Source of the DNA: Cydia pomonella
Lineage: Eukaryota > Arthropoda > Insecta > Lepidoptera > Tortricidae
DNA length: 64,000 nt
Direction: 5' to 3'
Assembly: GCF_033807575.1 (NCBI RefSeq)
Contig: NC_084725.1
Location: 2,143,001 to 2,207,000, forward strand
Every line of letters begins with the position of its first letter. The stretch's first letter is position 1. Shown in pieces: positions 34,739 through 45,866 of the stretch. Under the pieces are notes generated by a model. It was given only the letters and a program-made list of their open reading frames with translations, had not been told where the DNA came from and made no database searches. The position numbers and the translations under genes are program-made.

Positions 34739-35892
34739 TCAGGAACTCGTCGCTGATAACTTAATTAGGTCAAGGTCACTTCGTATGGCGAGTACTGGGG
34801 ATGTGTCTTCTTTTCGCACTAGAATGGATGCATGTCTCACCCATACGTACTTGTAGCTGTGTTTCGAGGCGGCCTCTCGGGTCTGTTTTAACAGTAATTT
34901 ATTTTTAAGCGTTAGATGCTCGTTAAGGTATATTTTATGTGAGGGGCCACTGAGCGCCAATTGAGTCGTATTTATTCCCTTGGCGGTGCGGAATGCAGCC
35001 AAATGTTGTCACGTAACATAACTGACGAGAGGCGCACTATAATGTTTTTTGGCAGAGTGGAGTTAGGATTAGCGTGCGGAACCCGGTGAATTGACACGAT
35101 GTCACCTGGCGTGAATGTGATCCTTATGGCGGTTCCGATGTTATTAAAAATATTAATTAGATTTTCGCCCCGTTTCTCTGGTATGTTACATATTTCCAGA
35201 TTGCTCGTTCTCGCCTGCTGTTCCATTTTATCTATAGTGCATTCGAGCATGTGTATGCGGCTGGCCTGTTCTTTATATGTCAATACATTCGATTCTATGG
35301 CTTTGAGTCGGGTTTCTTGCGAGTCCTGATGCGCGCCAGTAAACTGTAAGGAGCTATCAACGTCATTTAATCGAGTATTTACCTCTGCTAGTGTCTGATT
35401 AATGGTAGTGTTATCTCGATTAAGTTTGTTTATATCTGATTTTATGTCGGTTAATGCATTCGTAATTTTTGAGAGTTCTGTTGTCAAGCAAGCAGCCAAC
35501 GCCGTGTTTATGGTCGTAGTTATATTGGTCTGTATTTCCGAGAACTTACGATCAATGATTTCTCCAACTTCTTGAGGTAAATTAGTCGCTCGCATGTTGT
35601 CAAATTTACGTTTCCGAGATTCCATTAATAATATGGAGGTAAGATCTGGGTTCGATGGAAATTTGTTCGGCGGTGATCCAAGCATTACGCTGGCGGTAGG
35701 CGCAAGAGCCGCGTTCGATTCGATATCGATTTCGACGGGGTGTGTATTATCGTTCATGCCGTTCATTAGCGCTGCGCGTAAACAGGAGCTTGGATCGAAT
35801 GTCGAAATGAAACAAATAGCCGTGCACGGATTCGAATCTAAGAATATCTTGCACTGAGATCGGTACGCCAAAACAGACGTTAAACACTGCAC
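34739..35892 (-). pseudogene. LINE A ORF1 (coiled-coil nucleic-acid-binding protein), frameshifted
   Basis: The first part (35892-34972) has KRKFDNMRA, then a long stretch rich in heptad-like I/L and N/T (a coiled coil around ITNALTDIKSDINKLN), then LEICNIPEKRGEN..IVSIHRVPHAN, an RRM-like region. At about 35000 one T is missing (RDN-I-LAAF would be expected). The frame continues in 35002-34739 as AAFRTAKGINTTQLAL, KIYLNEHLTLKNKLLL and ends VLAIRSDLDLIKLS. This C-terminal NEHLT..NK block is typical of lepidopteran LINE ORF1 proteins that databases often call zinc-finger DNA-binding protein. The N-terminal 40 residues look unconserved, so the true start is unclear. Confidence 0.75.
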
Positions 35893-36074
35893 TTTAGGTT
35901 CACACTATGTTGTTGCTGAATTAATGCACTTTATTTTTGTTTAAAATAGTGAGACGGAGATAATAAACGCGTGCTATCGCTCTGAATGACTCCGGGCGAA
36001 AAAAAATCTTATTTTAACAGAATAGATATATTATTGTTAAAGCTAAATTAAATATAAGATTTTTTTAAATTTTA

Positions 36075-36365
36075 TGACTTCTTCTTCTTCTTTGTCAGGG
36101 GCTATGTAAGGCTCTACAGCCCAAATATCACTGCGACCATTCCTGATCTATTGTGATCGCCACCTACTACAACTCTCGATCCAAACCTGCAACTTCAAAC
36201 AACTGCAGGATCTTCTTGATCTCGAGAGACCCTAACTCCTCCGGACGCAATGTGTCCGCCCAGGATTGAGTCACGAATGCGCATTAGACAAGGGCATTCT
36301 GCGAGGATGTGCAAAGGCGTCTCCTCTGCCTCCATACAGAGTCTGCACCGCCCCATGTCACGTTA
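36075..36365 (-). pseudogene. LINE 3' end with cysteine motif and (GAA)n tail
   Basis: Minus strand: GRCRLCMEAEETPLHILAEC, PCLMRIRDSILGGHIASGG, then the 3' region and AAAGAAGAAGAAGAAGT. The C-x2-C-..-H-..-C pattern after an RNase H domain is common at the end of R1/I-type LINE polymerases. No RT or RNase H remains here. It starts just outside LINE A. Confidence 0.72.
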
Positions 36366-36519
36366 ATCGACGTCAATTTTATGACTAACTATCAAACTCA
36401 AGTACATAGACAGTTAAAAAGGTCTCAGTAAGTTTTATGAGTTGTATAAGGGCATGTTTCTTTCAACGCCAAAAAACATTTGCTAAAGGCTAAGATATCT
36501 AAGAATATAAAAAAAACGC

Positions 36520-36962
36520 CTACTTAAGATATACATCTGGAGCATCGCTTTGTATGGGTGTGAGACGTGGACAATGAGGCAGAAGGATAGGAAACGCTTG
36601 GAGGCTTTTGAGATGTGGTTGTGAAGAAGAATGGAGAGAATAAGTTGGACTGAGAAAAAAACGAACGAGGAAGTGTTGCGAATTGTTGGAGAGAGGAGAA
36701 ACCTACTGAGGACCATAGAGAATAGACGAGGAAAAATGGTAGGTCACTTGATAAGACACGACACTTTCTTTAAAACTATTTTGGAAGGCAAGATCGAAGG
36801 TAGAAGAGGAAGAGGAAAACCACGAGCAAGTTACACGCAACAACTAAAAGGAAAAGCAAATGTCGTGTCTTACAGGGACCTAAAGAACCTGGCCGAGGAC
36901 CGCGAAAACTGGCGTCTACTCCACCGACAAGAGCCATGCTCTTAAATGATGATGATGATGAA
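36520..36962 (+). pseudogene. LINE RT C-terminus with (ATG)n tail
   Basis: Plus strand WSIALYGCETWTMRQKDRKR, LEAFEMWL, a TGA in place of Trp, then RRMERISWTEKKTNEEVLR, RGKMVGHLIRHD, GRRGRGKPRASY and AEDRENWRLL before the stop at 36943-36945. The 3' end is ATGATGATGATGATG. The LYG.ETW and WL.RR pattern is diagnostic of the C-terminal part of RTE/CR1-like endonuclease-RT proteins. 5'-truncated and interrupted by at least one stop. Confidence 0.82.
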
Positions 36963-37124
36963 GGGCATGTATTTGTGTGATGACCACAAGTATTTGTTCC
37001 TGAGGCATGGATGTTTTCTATGTATTTAAGTATTTGTGTATTATGTATATCGTTGTCTGGGTACCCACAACACAAGCCTTCTGGAGCATACCGTGGGACT
37101 TAGTCAATTTGTGTAAGAATGTTA
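36963..37124 (+). mobile_element. SINE family B, 3' two thirds
   Basis: GTGTGATGACCACAAGTATT, TTCCTGAGGCATGGATG, CCCACAACACAAGCCTTC and CGTGGGACTTAGTCAATTTG. The tRNA-like head is absent; it abuts the (ATG)n tail of the LINE fragment. Confidence 0.8.
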
Positions 37125-37528
37125 CCTTTTTTTTGTTGGATATTGTTTGTATATTAAAGTGATAAATCGTGTCGATTCACAGCCTTGACTCATATTGTCA
37201 TGTTATTAAAGGTTAGATTTGAAAAATCTGCGCGTCATCGTGGATGACACGATCTATATTGTTGAGCATAGAATTTCGTACATTCACCTCTTCGTAGCTT
37301 GAACTCGTAGTAGGGCATGGACAGTCAAAGGGTTTAATTGTTCAACTAAGATATTTTTTTTTTGTGCTATTTTGTTTATTTTAGGACATAAAAGTAAATA
37401 AAAACAGAGAAAATTATTTACAAATACAACAATACAAATACAAATAGTTTATTTAAAAAAAAAATATTAGAGCAAGTTACATTTTATTCTGACCCCCACA
37501 CTAGGCAAAGCCTGTCCAGTAGAGCTAT

Positions 37529-37632
37529 GATGGTCGACACTTTATCATTTGTCACCATTCCTGTCACGTTCTAACAGGTATGTAAGCGCGAAAGTGACGG
37601 GCATAGTGACAAATGATAAAAATGGAACCATG
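37529..37632. mobile_element. Short palindromic MITE, GTCACTATGCCCGTCAC family, second copy
   Basis: Arms TTTATCATTTGTCACCATTC and GGGCATAGTGACAAATGATAA, ending in AATGGAACCATG. Inverse orientation to 3133-3228. Confidence 0.75.
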
Positions 37633-37639
37633 CTGCCAC

Positions 37640-39058
37640 GGCAGTGAGGGAAATCATACGATGTACTTAAATATATTATATACATTACAATGGTACATTA
37701 TTTATTTATTTAGAGTTTACTGTATAATGCAATATAGTACAAATGGCGGACTTAATGTCTTATCCATAAAATAAGTAATAGTATTTTATCATACCTTATA
37801 GCATTCTTCAGCAGTCAACCATCGGGATTCTCTTTTTGAAGCTCCTTGCATAAGAAGACCTTTCTATACGACCACTAAATGTACTACATTTTAATTGAAG
37901 TAAAACTGCTCGCATATATACAAAATAAAAGCATATAAAAATGAAATAGAATATAAATTTCTTGTAAATTAGTAATCACTGTGTAGTAGCAGGATTCTGT
38001 GACTAGATCACCAAATCTTTAGCCAACTGTATCGTTTGGCAACCATTTCGACATGTAGTTTTTATTATAATGTTACCTAAAGTCATCTAGGCCAATTGCA
38101 ACTTTATTTATTTATTTTATTTTATTTATTGTCACTTAGCAACTATCTTTACAGGTTAACCCTAATACAATAGTGCCTTATTAACTATATCACTTATATT
38201 AACTTATAATACTTATAATAAAAGAACAAAAAACTGAAATTTTTAACTTATCAAAAATTTAACCAAAAATTACTTTATGAATAAACAGGAATTCACGAAG
38301 CAATTGGCACAACTGATCTTATAATCTACCGGTCCACATTTTCATTCCACGAAATGCAATTTAAAACCAACAACATTTAAACTTACCAAACAGATAGAAT
38401 CCAAAAAACGATCTCCATCTTCTATTTCAAATAATATACAGAATAGTTTTCTTCAAAAGGTATTTAAATACAAAATATGAAGTAAGTATTTTGCATTTTG
38501 TATTTGCATTTTAAATACAAGTATTTCATTTAAGTCACATCTCTGCCGCAATGCCATGTCACCTTTAAATTGTTTAATGGAAATATCCATGTAACCTTTA
38601 AGATATTTAATAGCATGATGACTGGGTAGCTACGGGTAGGTAGCTCTCGTTGCTCAAAGTTTTAAGGATGTCAGAACATCTGTGCCTACGAATACGTGCC
38701 TGTCACAATCTGCGCCCGTATCTCTCCGCCCCCGATTTTTCATAAGCCTCCCCTGGCAGTACGTGCGCCTAATATTTTGCCTCCCATTGTTTGCGTGACC
38801 CAGAAACGTTGAGATGTCACAAAAATATATTCGTGAGACAAAGGATTCAAAGACGTAAATATGAATAAGATAAACTTAACCTAACCTAACCAGCACTAAA
38901 ATGAATAAAGTATTTATGAAACTATTGGCTCTGTGAACTGTAGAACTTGCTTAGAATAGTTCGTTGATTCGTTGTCACAGTGAACTTACAATGATCTTAA
39001 GCGCCATAGACTCTAATTGAAAATATATAAAAAAACTGGATTGACATAAAAATCTTCA
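37640..39058. other. AT-rich, no gene recognised
   Basis: No coding frame and no clear repeat except TTTA-rich tracts near 38100 and the family R1 fragment at 38975-39018. Confidence 0.45.
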
Positions 39059-39221
39059 TTTTTTTTTTTTTTTTTCATTTCTTTATTTATAAAATAACAT
39101 TTTACACGTCAACTAGCTAATTACACTTCAATATTATAGCATATTATTAAGATAATTACATTACAATATTTTACAGTTATTATAATCTAATATTTAATTA
39201 GGTTTCATTTACAGTGTTTGT

Positions 39222-42200
39222 TCAGGGTCGGCAACCGTTATCGACGAATTCCTCGATATTATAACACGCTAAATTGGTTAATAATATTTTTAGTTTGTTT
39301 GCAAACAATTTGTCGCTCTGTACTTCCGATATCTCTAATGGTATCGAGTTGTATAATTTGGCCCCCATGACGCCGAGGGACTTACGAGATTTAGCGAGTC
39401 TACTTCTTGGAATTATTATAAGATTACGTCTGCGAGTGCTCCTGCTATGTGCGTGAGTCGTGTCGTAGTTGTGTAAGTTGGCTCGAGCGTACTTACATGC
39501 ATTCAAGATGTAAACTGCCGGCAGCGTAAGTATTTTTGACTCCTTGAACAGGTCTTTCGCGGGGTGGTCATAAGGTTTGCGTGTTATTATTCTTATGGCG
39601 CGCTTCTGCATTTTGAATACTTTATCACGGTCAGCTGCTGTGCCCCATAGATCTATAGCTTGAGTTAGTAAGGAATGAAAATACCCATAATAGGCCTTTT
39701 TTATATTTTCAAATGATAGGGTTTTGGCGAGTCTAGAGAGTGCAAAGCACGCTGATGCCAACCTATCACACAGCGACTGAATGTGAGGGGACCACGTGAG
39801 GCCGGAGTCAATGGTGCAGCCGAGGTATTGAACCTGATCTACTTGCGGAACGTTGATTCCGTCAAGTGATATACTTAAGTTATTGTTGCTTGGTCTTAAT
39901 TTGAAGTGCATGATGTTCGTCTTTTCTATGTTTAGTTGCAGGCCGTTAACAGAGAACCAGTTTGACAAATGGTACATTGCGTCATTTATTTTATATTGTA
40001 AGGTTTCATAGTTATCAGCATCTACCAATACACACGTATCGTCAGCAAAAGTTATGAATTCAAGGTCGGGACAAGCCGTAGGGATGTCGTTAATTAAAAT
40101 TAAAAATAAATTATTCCCCATTGATGATCCCTGGGGCACAGCTCGATTTCCGATTTGTTCGAGTTCCGATACCGTATCTAGGACATACGTACACTGCCTT
40201 CTATTTTTTAAGAAGGAAGCTATTGTATTGAAAAACCCTCCTTCGACTCCATATTCGGACAACTTTTTTAGAAGAAGCGTGTGGTCGACCATTTCAAAAG
40301 CGCGCGACAAGTCGCAGAATATCGCTGCGACCCGTCGCCCGCCCTCGAGGTGCGACAACACGCGCGCCACGACGTCACGACACGCGTCCGCCGTCGACCT
40401 GCCCGGCTGGTATGCGTACTGCTGACTATTTAGTAGGTCATTTGCCACTAGATATCTCATAAGTCTTGTACTAATTAAATTTTCGAATAGTTTCGAAAAA
40501 ACGGGAATTAGGGATATCGGACGATAGCATTTCTCTAAACTCGTTTCACCTTTGCCCTTGTAAACTGGTAGAACTTTAATTAATTTTAAAATATCGGGAT
40601 ATACACCGTTTAAAATACATAGGTTAAATAACATTAGTAGAATTGATACAACTACGGGGGGCAAATAATCTAGTAAACGAGTTGACATGTCGTTAATGTC
40701 TTTTGAATCTTTTGGGCTTTTAGGCTTAGTTTTTTGATAATATAGCTATTGAAAAAAACATTTATAGTAACATCATATAGTGTAATCGTCATATCGTGCC
40801 ACCAACTTGTAAGATGAACAAATCAGTAAAGTATTCAGCAAAGGTCTTTCTAAAGTAAAGTGATAATAACGAAGTATCCGAAAGATACAGAGTATAGGAC
40901 TGTGAGCCTTAGTAGATTAACCAATTTTGAATCTTTTCTCTTTATTATTTTTATAGCTTTCATAATTTCTGTTAGAGTAAAAGGTTCGAATTGGAGGGAG
41001 GGCCTGTCTAGCGGCAGATATTTAGATAGATAAACGAGAGCGGAACGATAACACGGGTGTTTGTCACTTACGTTAGTACTTACGTAATACCGGTTTAGCC
41101 GGGACGCTGCGGCTGCGGCGCGTACCTTATCGCAGTTACCAGCTGATTGTGACACAAATAAGTTTATTGCACTGTTTTTGTTACTGTCATTTTTGCAGGT
41201 CTCGGAAGCAATTACTCGCCAAACACTTCGACACATATTTATATTTGGTTGTGATATTTGACTATTTATATAATCACTACGTTGATTTTTTAACATAGAC
41301 CAGTAAGCTACTTCCAAATTATGCAAAGTCAGAAGTACCTCGGCGTCAGTAGGGTGACTGATCAGTTTTAACTTTTGTTTGCGTATTTTATCGCGTTGTT
41401 GTCGGATAGCGGCGCCGACCCAAACATTCACCGGTTTTTTTAATACTATTTTTTTAACAGGAAAACAAATGTCAAAATAGTGTTTTATAACATTCATAAC
41501 TAACTCCATTTTGTCACCCGGGCACATACATTTGGATAATATACTATTCCAATCATACATGTCAAGGTTTGTAGTGAAGCTAGCTATGTTATTCTTAGTA
41601 AACGTTCGCCTCGGTACATGTTTGACCACTTGATTGTTTTTATGAATAACTACGGTAACATTAGTACATAAATGATCTGAGAGGTTAAGCTCGTTGCAAG
41701 AGATATTTAGTATGTCAGATTTAGGTATATTTGAAAATGCATGGTCAATACATGTACTCGTGGAATTAGTTATTCTCGTAGGAATATTTATTAATTGCTT
41801 AAATCCAAATTGTTTTAGAATGTTATTAAGATTTTTGCATAATTTACAATTTGTCAGCAGATTGATGTTTATGTCACCGACTATTAATACTTTATAATTT
41901 TGTATGACTTCAAGGTTTAACAATTGAATGAGTTTTGAAAGATATAACTCTATATCGCCACTTGGCGGTCTGTATATACATACTACTATGACATCTAAAC
42001 CGATACACTCGATCGCGCAAACTTCGAAGTGCATTTCGACTGACAGCTGGGCAATTTCTGGTCGTTCAATGGTCACCATATCTGATCTGGCATAGATGCA
42101 TGCTCCACCACCTTGCCGCGAGGACCTGGAGTAATGGGCGCACCGATTGAAGTTGAGTATGTTGACTGATCGCATTTGGTATGATTGTAGCCAGTGTTCG

Positions 42201-42338
42201 GTTATGCACAGGATATCTGGAGGCAGATCTAGTTGTTGCAGTTCGGCTTCAAGTTTGTGTGTTTTATGTTCGAGGCGGTTTATGTTTTGATGTATAATGT
42301 TTAATTGCGTCTGGGTCGAATCTACTGTTTTTTTCTCA
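39222..42338 (-). pseudogene. LINE B ORF2: endonuclease-RT split by a 211-bp insertion
   Basis: Endonuclease: IIHQNINRLEHK, DILCITEHW, IVGDININLL and NLSDHLC are all recognisable (about 42310-41650). RT: RPISLIPVFSKLFENLI, FCDLSRAFEMVDH, AVPQGSSMGNNLFLILIND and the catalytic FITFADDTCVLV. The frame is broken between KRKDSK and DINDMSTRL by an insertion at 40714-40924. Insertion plus duplicated target is 224 bp; without it the two halves are in the same frame. The end is FVDNGCRP. A GC-rich patch lies at 40290-40410. Confidence 0.83.
40714..40924. mobile_element. 211-bp insertion flanked by exact 13-bp duplications
   Basis: TTTTGAATCTTTT occurs at 40701-40713 and again at 40925-40937, bracketing 211 bp that belong to neither ORF2 half. 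The insert has no poly(A), no terminal inverted repeat and no tRNA-like head. Its class is unknown. Confidence 0.78.
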
Positions 42339-43092
42339 TCAGGTACTTTTTTCTTCGGGGACCTTGTTTTCCCTGGGCCGGAGAAAGGGCTGCCATTTTG
42401 ATATACACGTATTTACAGGCCATACTGATGCGTCGAGAAATGTCTCATACACAATAGATGGAATACCAATTTTAAAAGATTTGTATGTGTCGCGTTTTGA
42501 TGGTATTATATCCACTTGGTATTTATGACCACCACACGTCATTTCAAGGTGTTTAATAAGATCTTCGGAGGTGGTCTCTTTTTTAAAGAAACAGCCGAGT
42601 AGGTATTTCGTACTATTGGTGGGTTCGGTACCTTCTAGCGCAGTGTTTGTAGCTGATCCTTTTATTACCACAGATGTTTTGTGATTGTGCCGGCGACGTT
42701 GACGATTTTGAACTATTTTCCATGGATGGATTGTTGGCAAAGTTTTGTCAGTTTGATCGGTTTCACTATCGTGATCATTACTTGATTTGTTTAAATCACT
42801 CGTCAGTTTCGGTGTAACGGTAATCGTGTCATTTGTGATTTCATTTATCGTGCATTCTGTTTCGTTTGTAATTCTAGATTTTTTTGTGGTTGCGGCGGCC
42901 GTTATTTTATCTGAGAGGTAATTTTTTGATGGCTGGTTGGGTTGCCTTACTTTGGAATGTTTAGCCATCATCTCTTTCGCACGCATTGCAGTTACCCGCT
43001 TCGCGCGTACTGGCTCGTTTGAGGGAGTAGGATGGCATGTTGGCGTTGATGTTGCACTAGATGCGATTGGCGTAGAGAGCGCCTGTTTCTGA
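42339..43092 (-). pseudogene. LINE B ORF1, N-terminally truncated
   Basis: The frame is open from the truncation point (QKQALSTPIASSATSTPTC) through MRAKEMMAKHSKVRQPNQPS to a C-terminal RRM-like domain: KYLLGCFFKKETTSEDLIKH, YKSFKIGIPS, ASVWPVNTCISKWQPF. It ends VPEEKST and a stop at 42339. The C-terminal pattern (GxF..T..DL..HL, SFK.G, WP) is that of Jockey-group ORF1 proteins, which bind LINE RNA. ORF2 begins in another frame overlapping this stop. Confidence 0.75.
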
Positions 43093-43129
43093 ATCTATTT
43101 AATTATAGAATCTGGTCACGTTTCACGAG

Positions 43130-43235
43130 CGTCGATTAAGAATTGAGACCTGTAAAGGAGATACGAAACGATCCGGAGATACGAAAGCATAATGCCGGAG
43201 TCAAACGGAGGCCTTCGCTAAAGTTTCGGCCAATA
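43130..43235 (+). repeat. Unclassified dispersed repeat family R1, right-end fragment
   Basis: GAGACCTGTAAAGGAGA, TACGAAAGCATA and GGCCTTCGCTAAAG match the right ends of the copies at 22375 and 29510. It abuts the 5' truncation point of LINE B. Confidence 0.5.
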
Positions 43236-43855
43236 ATTTGATTAAAAAATTAGACATATGCATGTCTATTTTTTTTTGTACCTAGCCTATTCCGTATTTT
43301 TGGAACAAAGTTCCTTATCGGATGGTTGGCGAAAAAAACTCTTTCTTACGAGTATTTAAATTCTGTCTCGAGAATAAGTAGCCTAATTTCACCGATTTAC
43401 GTATATCCTATAGTGGCGCAGTTGGCAAACAGCCGTTAGGAACAGCGACAATCCGGATTCGAACCCTGGACTTATGCAGATACATTTTGTATTTTTTATG
43501 CGCATGAATTTCATGTTCTGACTATGCGAGTGTTAATAAGTTTCAGCATATACAAAAATGTTTTATATGTTTAATTGTTCACCCTGCCTGTAAGTCGCAT
43601 TTCTGAACTGATTTGTGAAATTTTGTGAGCATGTTGATAATTATTATTTTGTCGAATAAGTGTTTTATTTATATGTTAATCAATAATATAATAACTTTAA
43701 CAATAATAATATACTTTGTTCCAACCGAGTGTTCCATGACACTAGCCGTTTTCATTAAACCTTACATGATACAACAGGAAGGTCTTTAGATGAATTTGAA
43801 CTCACTAGATGGCGTTATATTTACCGATACAGAACGGGCTATGCTGAGAATTAAG

Positions 43856-44221
43856 AGTCCCCGGCAAGCTCGGTCGAATTTCACCTTCCCATACAAACGT
43901 TCGTTCTCATTTATTTTAAAACCACGTGTTTTATTATAATGAAACTTTGCATATACAATGACATGAAGTATATCTAGGGCTGGAATTAGTTTATATTTCT
44001 CTACCTTATAAAATAAACAAAATATGGCAAAACAAGTTTTTTACGAAAATCTTAAATTCGCTGTATTTTTGTAACTAACGTATCTGAGGCTACATAAACT
44101 AATTACAGCCCTATATATACCTTATCCCATTGTAAGTTCAAAGTTTCAGAGCAATCTAGCTAGTCGTTTTAAAATGAGAGCGTAACTAAGTTTGTATTGT
44201 GAACCGAGCTTACTGGGAACC
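43856..44221. mobile_element. 365-bp MITE with CCCCGGCAAGCTCGGT termini
   Basis: Left AGTCCCCGGCAAGCTCGGT, then CATACAAACGTTCGTTCTCA. Right end is the imperfect reverse complement (TGAGAGCGTAACTAAGTTTG, then ACCGAGCTTACTGGGAACC-like). A second inverted pair, AGGGCTG.AATTAGTTTA / TAAACTAATTACAGCCCT, lies inside. Confidence 0.75.
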
Positions 44222-44224
44222 TTT

Positions 44225-44460
44225 AAGAAAGTACTTAAATTTTAAATCTGGCTGAATCGACACAGTTTCAGCAAACAGCCATCACAGCCTAGCTGGTAAA
44301 CACTTGTCCAGCCCGTGTACACCAGCCGTGTAATTAAACGCGGGTGTACTCGCAAATTGCTAATTACGCGATGTTTAACGGGTTAATTATTAACACGTCG
44401 GCTGCTGCTCTGATTAACTGATGCTTTGTTTTAAGCGCACAAAATATGTTGTTTGTAAAC
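44225..44460. promoter_or_regulatory. Candidate conserved non-coding element, homeodomain-type cores
   Basis: A non-repetitive stretch with clustered TAATTA/ATTAAC cores (GTAATTAAACGCGGG, GCTAATTACGCG, GGTTAATTATTAACACG) and more balanced base composition than its surroundings. No coding frame and no match elsewhere in the window. Enhancer function is only a guess. Confidence 0.2.
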
Positions 44461-44689
44461 AGGCATATATACTTGGTGTAACTATTAAAGTAGAGTAGGC
44501 CTTAATAAACATACTGTCGCAAATATGTTGTATGAGCATTTACTGTCGTCGTCCATCGGCATCTGCAACACCAGAACTGCCCTTGAAGAAGTTTCCCTTA
44601 TCTAATCAGTTTTTGAAAAACAAAGGGAGCTTTTACGAGCAGGCGTGGTGAAAAATATTTCCCATCCATTCGCTACGTCAAGAAATAAA

Positions 44690-44870
44690 GAGATAGTTTA
44701 TTATTCAAGTAGGCATATTACAATGCGCTTATGAACGTCAAACAAAGCTACACCACCGGCTCTAACCCTAGACCTCTGACCCGAGAAGATTTAAATCCCC
44801 CCTCAATTAGAGGAGGGTATCCCAATATGGACCGGCAAGGAACTCGGCGGGACACATCTTCAAGACATAA
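44690..44870 (+). mobile_element. LINE 3' region fragment
   Basis: GTAGGCATATTACAATGCGC, ACCACCGGCTCTAACCCTAG, GAAGATTTAAATCCCCC and CTCGGCGGGACACATCTTC. The first part recurs at 55865-55905 and the last at 24830-24850. Typical dispersed lepidopteran LINE 3' sequence; non-coding. Confidence 0.5.
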
Positions 44871-45094
44871 GAAAGGGTTTTTTCGTCATTCGCTGTGTCA
44901 GTTGCATGTTGCAATTGTATCTAGTATTATGTATAACAAAACTTTTATACATAATTATGATAGGTCAATGTCAAACATAATCAATAACAACATTCCGTTC
45001 CGCATTGTTACCCGAGTAAGGTATTCTACGTAAACATATTACGTCGCGCGTTGTAGATATGCCTACCTTCTATAAATGTATCGAAATAAGTTTG

Positions 45095-45470
45095 TGAGGA
45101 AAACTTTTGACGACCGTTCTAATCATGGGATATTTAAGAGAAAATTTGGAGTATTTTATATATTTCACCGACATCTGTACCGCTTTATGCTTTAAAAGTT
45201 GAATGTCCAATTCGTCCTTTATGTTTTCTATGTATTGAATGAAAGCTACTGCAATTGGTTTCAATATCAACCAATTAAAACTATGGTTTTTTGCTCCAGT
45301 CTTGGGATGTATGGAGCCATTAATTTTCAAATTAACAAATATCAATGAAATATCAAACTTAAGCAGCTCTTTGGCTCTTGTTTATGGTAAAATGTTGCCA
45401 ACGATTAAAAACTGATGGTAAATACTTGTTTTACAGGATTTGTCTGTTCTATTATAGGGGTGTTTACTAT
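45095..45470 (-). repeat. Unclassified repeat family R2, reverse copy
   Basis: Runs from AATCATGGGATATTTAAGAG through GAGAAAATTTGGAGTATTTT, TGCTCCAGTCTTGGG and GGCTCTTGTTTATGG to ATAGGGGTGTTTACTAT. Colinear with 28546-28960 in reverse. A SINE starts exactly where it ends (45471). Confidence 0.7.
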
Positions 45471-45705
45471 AGTGGGTAGTGACTCTGCCTATGAAGCTGA
45501 TGGTTCAGGGTTCAAATCCTGGTGCATTTATTAGTGTGATGAGCACGGATATTTTGGTCTTGTCTTGGGTGTTTTCTATGTATTTAAGTATTTCTGTTGG
45601 TATTATATATATCGTTGTCTGAGCACCCACAACACAAGCCTTCTTGAGCTTACTGTGGGGCTTAGTCAATTTGTGTAATAATGTCCTATAATATTTATTT
45701 ATTAT
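45471..45705 (+). mobile_element. SINE family B, lacking the first bases
   Basis: AGTGGGTAGTGACTCTGCCT, B box GGGTTCAAATCC, ATTTGTGTG-related body and TAATGTCCTATAATATTTAT tail, fused to repeat R2 at its left. Confidence 0.85.
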
Positions 45706-45749
45706 TAAAAAAAACACCCACCGTTACATCTAAACAACGAAACTTAGGA

Positions 45750-45866
45750 CCTGAGGACCTACCGCGAACCATATTCGACGTGTTGCCTCTCTGTCGCACT
45801 TGTAAATACGTACGTAAGTGTGACAGAGAGGCAATACGCCGAACGTGGTTCACGGTAGGCCCTCTG
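45750..45866. mobile_element. 117-bp hairpin MITE (GCCTCTCTGTC.CACTT)
   Basis: Arms ACCTACCGCGAACCA..TTCG, GTTGCCTCTCTGTCGCACTT and their reverse complement, meeting in TACGTACGTA. Nearly the whole element is self-complementary. Confidence 0.82.

Larger units (their letters stand above)
31297..35900 (-). mobile_element. LINE A: nearly full-length poly(A)-tailed non-LTR retrotransposon
   Basis: Minus-strand element with ORF1 (35892-34739), ORF2 (34463-31556), an AATAAA signal (31325-31320) and a 20-base poly(A) tail (31316-31297, read as T on the plus strand). Two ORFs, an endonuclease plus RT without RNase H, and a poly(A) end fit the Jockey group; a CR1-related origin is not excluded. Each ORF is broken by a single-base indel. 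The 5' boundary near 35900 is uncertain and no target duplication was found. Confidence 0.85.
39059..43092 (-). mobile_element. LINE B: poly(A)-tailed LINE, 5'-truncated, with internal insertion
   Basis: The minus-strand element ends in a 17-base poly(A) tail (39075-39059) preceded by AATAAA (39087-39082). It contains the distal part of ORF1 (to 42339) and a complete but interrupted ORF2. The open ORF1 frame stops abruptly at about 43092, where family R1 sequence begins, so the copy was truncated within ORF1. No target duplication was recognised. Confidence 0.83.
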
